From Limimaricola pyoseonensis (GTDB lineage Bacteria; Pseudomonadota; Alphaproteobacteria; Rhodobacterales; Rhodobacteraceae), in assembly GCF_900102015.1 (NCBI RefSeq), contig NZ_FNAT01000006.1:1-64000 (forward strand): DNA of 64,000 nucleotides, in the 5' to 3' direction. Below, one piece after another: positions 62,324-64,000 of this stretch (position 1 is the stretch's first letter; each line of letters starts with the position of its first letter). The position numbers were made by a program, and so were the translations under genes. A model generated the notes under the pieces. It did no database searches, was not told the DNA's origin, and worked only from the letters and a program-made list of their open reading frames with translations.

Positions 62324-63075
62324 ACGACACCGTCCTGAAATTCGAGAACGTCCACAAGTCCTTCGGGCCGGCCCACATCATCCGCGACGTCGATCTCGAC
62401 GTCCACCGGGGCGAGCGCCACGCTGTGATCGGCCCGAACGGGGCCGGGAAATCGACCCTGTTCCACCTGTGCTCCGGGCAGTTCGCTCCCAGCAGCGGCC
62501 GGATCCTGCTCGACGGCGAGCAGATCAGCGGGCTGCGTCCGGCCGAGGTCAACCGCCGCGGACTGGCGCGCTCCTTCCAGATCACCAACATCTTCCCCGG
62601 CATCACGGTGCACGAGAACCTGCGCCTCGCGGTGATGCGCAAGCACGGTCTGCAGTTCAGCTTCTGGCGCTTTGCCGGGCGGCTCTCGGCGGTCAATGCC
62701 GAGGTCGAGGATCTGCTCGATCGCCTCAGGCTGACCGCGCGCGCCGGCACGCTGGCGAACCAGCTATCCTATTCCGAGCAGCGCTCGCTCGAGATCGGCA
62801 TGACGCTGGCCTCGGACCCGAAGCTCATCCTGCTCGACGAGCCGATGGCCGGCATGTCGCAGGAGGAGACCGACTACACCGCGGATCTCATCCGCGAGAT
62901 CACGCGCGGCCGGACCCTGCTCATCGTCGAGCACGACATGAGCGTGGTCTTCGCGCTGGCCGACCGGATCAGCGTGCTGGTCTACGGCGAAATCATCGCG
63001 ACCGGAACCCCCGAGGAGATCCGCGCCAACGCGCAAGTGAAGGAAGCTTATCTGGGCGAAGAGGTCGCGGCATGA
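62320..63075 (+). CDS. Branched-chain-type ABC transporter ATP-binding protein (LivG family)
   Basis: 251 residues. Walker A GPNGAGKST is canonical, the Q-loop reads ARSFQITNIFPGITV, the signature is the divergent LSYSEQRSLEIG often seen in LivG proteins, Walker B is LILLDEPMAGM, and the switch histidine lies in IVEHDM. The start is set by ATGA overlap with the permease gene. It should form the ATPase pair with the LivF-like protein. Confidence 0.92.
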   Translation: MNDTVLKFENVHKSFGPAHIIRDVDLDVHRGERHAVIGPNGAGKSTLFHLCSGQFAPSSGRILLDGEQISGLRPAEVNRRGLARSFQITNIFPGITVHENLRLAVMRKHGLQFSFWRFAGRLSAVNAEVEDLLDRLRLTARAGTLANQLSYSEQRSLEIGMTLASDPKLILLDEPMAGMSQEETDYTADLIREITRGRTLLIVEHDMSVVFALADRISVLVYGEIIATGTPEEIRANAQVKEAYLGEEVAA

Positions 63076-63785
63076 GCGAGGCGATCCTGTCGGTGCAGGG
63101 CCTGCACGCGCATTATGGCAAGAGCCACATCCTGCAGGGCGTCAACTTCGACGTCGCGCCGGGCGAGGTGGTCAGCCTTCTGGGCCGCAACGGCTCGGGC
63201 CGTTCGACCACGATGAAGTCGGTCATGGGGCTGGTGCCGCCCAGCTCTGGCCGGGTGCTGCTGCGCGGCGAGGATCTCGCCGGCCAGCGCAGCTTCACGG
63301 TCTGCCGCCGCGGCATCGGCTACGTGCCGGAAGAGCGGGACATCTTCCTCAACCTGACCGTCGACGAGAACCTCGAGATGGGACGTCAGCGCGGTCCGGA
63401 GGGCGCGACGCGCTGGGAAGTGAAGGAGATGTTCACCTACTTCCCGCGCCTCAGGGAGCGCCGCAACACCCGGGCCGGCAGCCTGTCGGGCGGCGAGCAG
63501 CAGATGCTCACCATGTGCCGGTCGCTGCTCGGCAACCCGCTGGTCATGCTGATCGACGAGCCGACCGAGGGTCTCGCCCCCAAGATCGTCGCGGTGGTGG
63601 GTGAGGTCATCGAGGACATCAACCGGCGCGGCGTCTCGGTCGTGCTGGTCGAGCAGAAGCTCTCGATCGCGCTGAAGGTCTCGAACCGGCTCTGCGTCAT
63701 GGGCCACGGCCAGATCGTGTTCGAGGGCACGCCGGCCGAGCTCGAGGGCCGGCCGGACGTCACCGAGGAATGGCTCGCCGTCTGA
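63072..63785 (+). CDS. Branched-chain-type ABC transporter ATP-binding protein (LivF family) with Arg in Walker A
   Basis: 237 residues. The LivF fold is complete: YVPEERDIFLNLTVDENLEM, signature LSGGEQQMLTMCRSL, Walker B VMLIDEPTEGLAP, and VEQKLSIAL in the switch region. The Walker A motif reads GRNGSGRST, so the normally invariant lysine is R44 (codon CGT at 63201-63203). CGT differs from either Lys codon at two or three bases, so one read error does not explain it. ATP hydrolysis at this site could be impaired. Starts by ATGA overlap with the LivG-like gene. Confidence 0.9.
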   Translation: MSEAILSVQGLHAHYGKSHILQGVNFDVAPGEVVSLLGRNGSGRSTTMKSVMGLVPPSSGRVLLRGEDLAGQRSFTVCRRGIGYVPEERDIFLNLTVDENLEMGRQRGPEGATRWEVKEMFTYFPRLRERRNTRAGSLSGGEQQMLTMCRSLLGNPLVMLIDEPTEGLAPKIVAVVGEVIEDINRRGVSVVLVEQKLSIALKVSNRLCVMGHGQIVFEGTPAELEGRPDVTEEWLAV

Positions 63786-63808
63786 GGCGCGCAGGGAGGA
63801 TTGCGAAG

Positions 63809-64000
63809 ATGAGGATGACGGCACCGATGGAGGCGGGTCTCGCCGTGCGCGACCTCGACCGGATGCTGGCCTTCTACCGGGAGGCCTTCGGCTTCGAGAC
63901 GGTCGCGGACGTCCATGTTCCGGCCGAGAAGGCCCGGGCCGCGGCGCTGAGCCGGGGCGGGTACCGCGTCGTGCGGCTGCAGACGCCCCGTGGCGAGCGG
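63809..64000 (+). CDS. VOC-superfamily (glyoxalase-like) protein, 3' partial
   Basis: 64 residues are present before the window ends, in frame. GLAVRDLDRMLAFYREAFGF is a typical first beta-alpha-beta unit of glyoxalase/dioxygenase-fold proteins, though the position before GLAV holds Glu-Ala rather than the usual metal-ligand histidine. GGGAGGA lies 8 bases before the ATG. It follows the LivF-type gene by 23 bases and is probably in the same operon, so the imported compound may be its substrate or precursor. Confidence 0.72.
   Translation, partial: MRMTAPMEAGLAVRDLDRMLAFYREAFGFETVADVHVPAEKARAAALSRGGYRVVRLQTPRGER

Overview
The window is GC-rich (roughly two thirds or more G+C), densely coded chromosome- or megaplasmid-like DNA from an alphaproteobacterium, most likely a Rhodobacteraceae/roseobacter-type organism. 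That placement is an inference from the codon use, the Rhizobium-type rhamnose locus, and the many solute-binding-protein ABC transporters paired with FCD-type GntR regulators. Almost everything here takes up and breaks down small organic compounds. No rRNA, tRNA, CRISPR array, prophage or intact insertion sequence was seen.

Layout. (1) 1-8726: the 3' part of a giant modular secreted protein of Ig-like/cadherin-like and carbohydrate-binding modules; its start lies outside the window. (2) 9178-16009: a peptide/opine-type (Dpp-like) ABC transporter split over three transcription units, plus its GntR regulator. (3) 16185-37318: a large catabolic island made of two divergent, tightly coupled operons, 8 genes leftward and 12 genes rightward, around one control region at about 25.4-25.6 kb. 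It carries a cyclic amidohydrolase (allantoinase/hydantoinase type), a prolidase-like amidohydrolase, a creatinase-type M24 protein lacking metal ligands, M32, M14-like and M20 hydrolases, two paralogous aminotransferases, two paralogous DUF4438 proteins, a lactate/ureidoglycolate-type dehydrogenase, a PuuE-type allantoinase, ureidoglycolate lyase, and a five-gene aldolase/oxidoreductase block. A shared operator core, TTGTCGACA, occurs in the three control regions of parts 2 and 3, so they probably form one regulon. (4) 37319-38039: a scar with a frameshifted IS3-type transposase remnant. (5) 38040-48764: a complete ABC-type L-rhamnose locus, rhaRSTPQUK leftward and rhaDI rightward, with a 17-bp-arm inverted repeat between them. 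(6) 48769-57237: a leftward operon of GntR regulator, cystathionine-lyase-like PLP enzyme, sugar-type ABC transporter and an AceE-like transketolase, with a clear inverted-repeat operator. (7) 57436-57776: a decayed fumarylacetoacetate-hydrolase-family gene. (8) 57811-64000: a third GntR regulator divergent from a complete branched-chain-amino-acid-type ABC transporter, followed by a VOC-family gene cut by the window end.

How it fits together. Each block follows the same plan: a regulator, a binding-protein transporter and a short pathway. The rhamnose locus is well understood. The best candidate for an undescribed system is the 9-37 kb regulon. Its enzymes suggest uptake of an amide-, peptide- or ureide-like compound, ring opening or amide hydrolysis, transamination and oxidation. 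No known pathway I can name uses this full set, and the two DUF4438 proteins, the TIM-barrel-like protein and the metal-ligand-poor M24 protein have no assigned reaction. All family calls come from reading motifs by eye; no database search was run.
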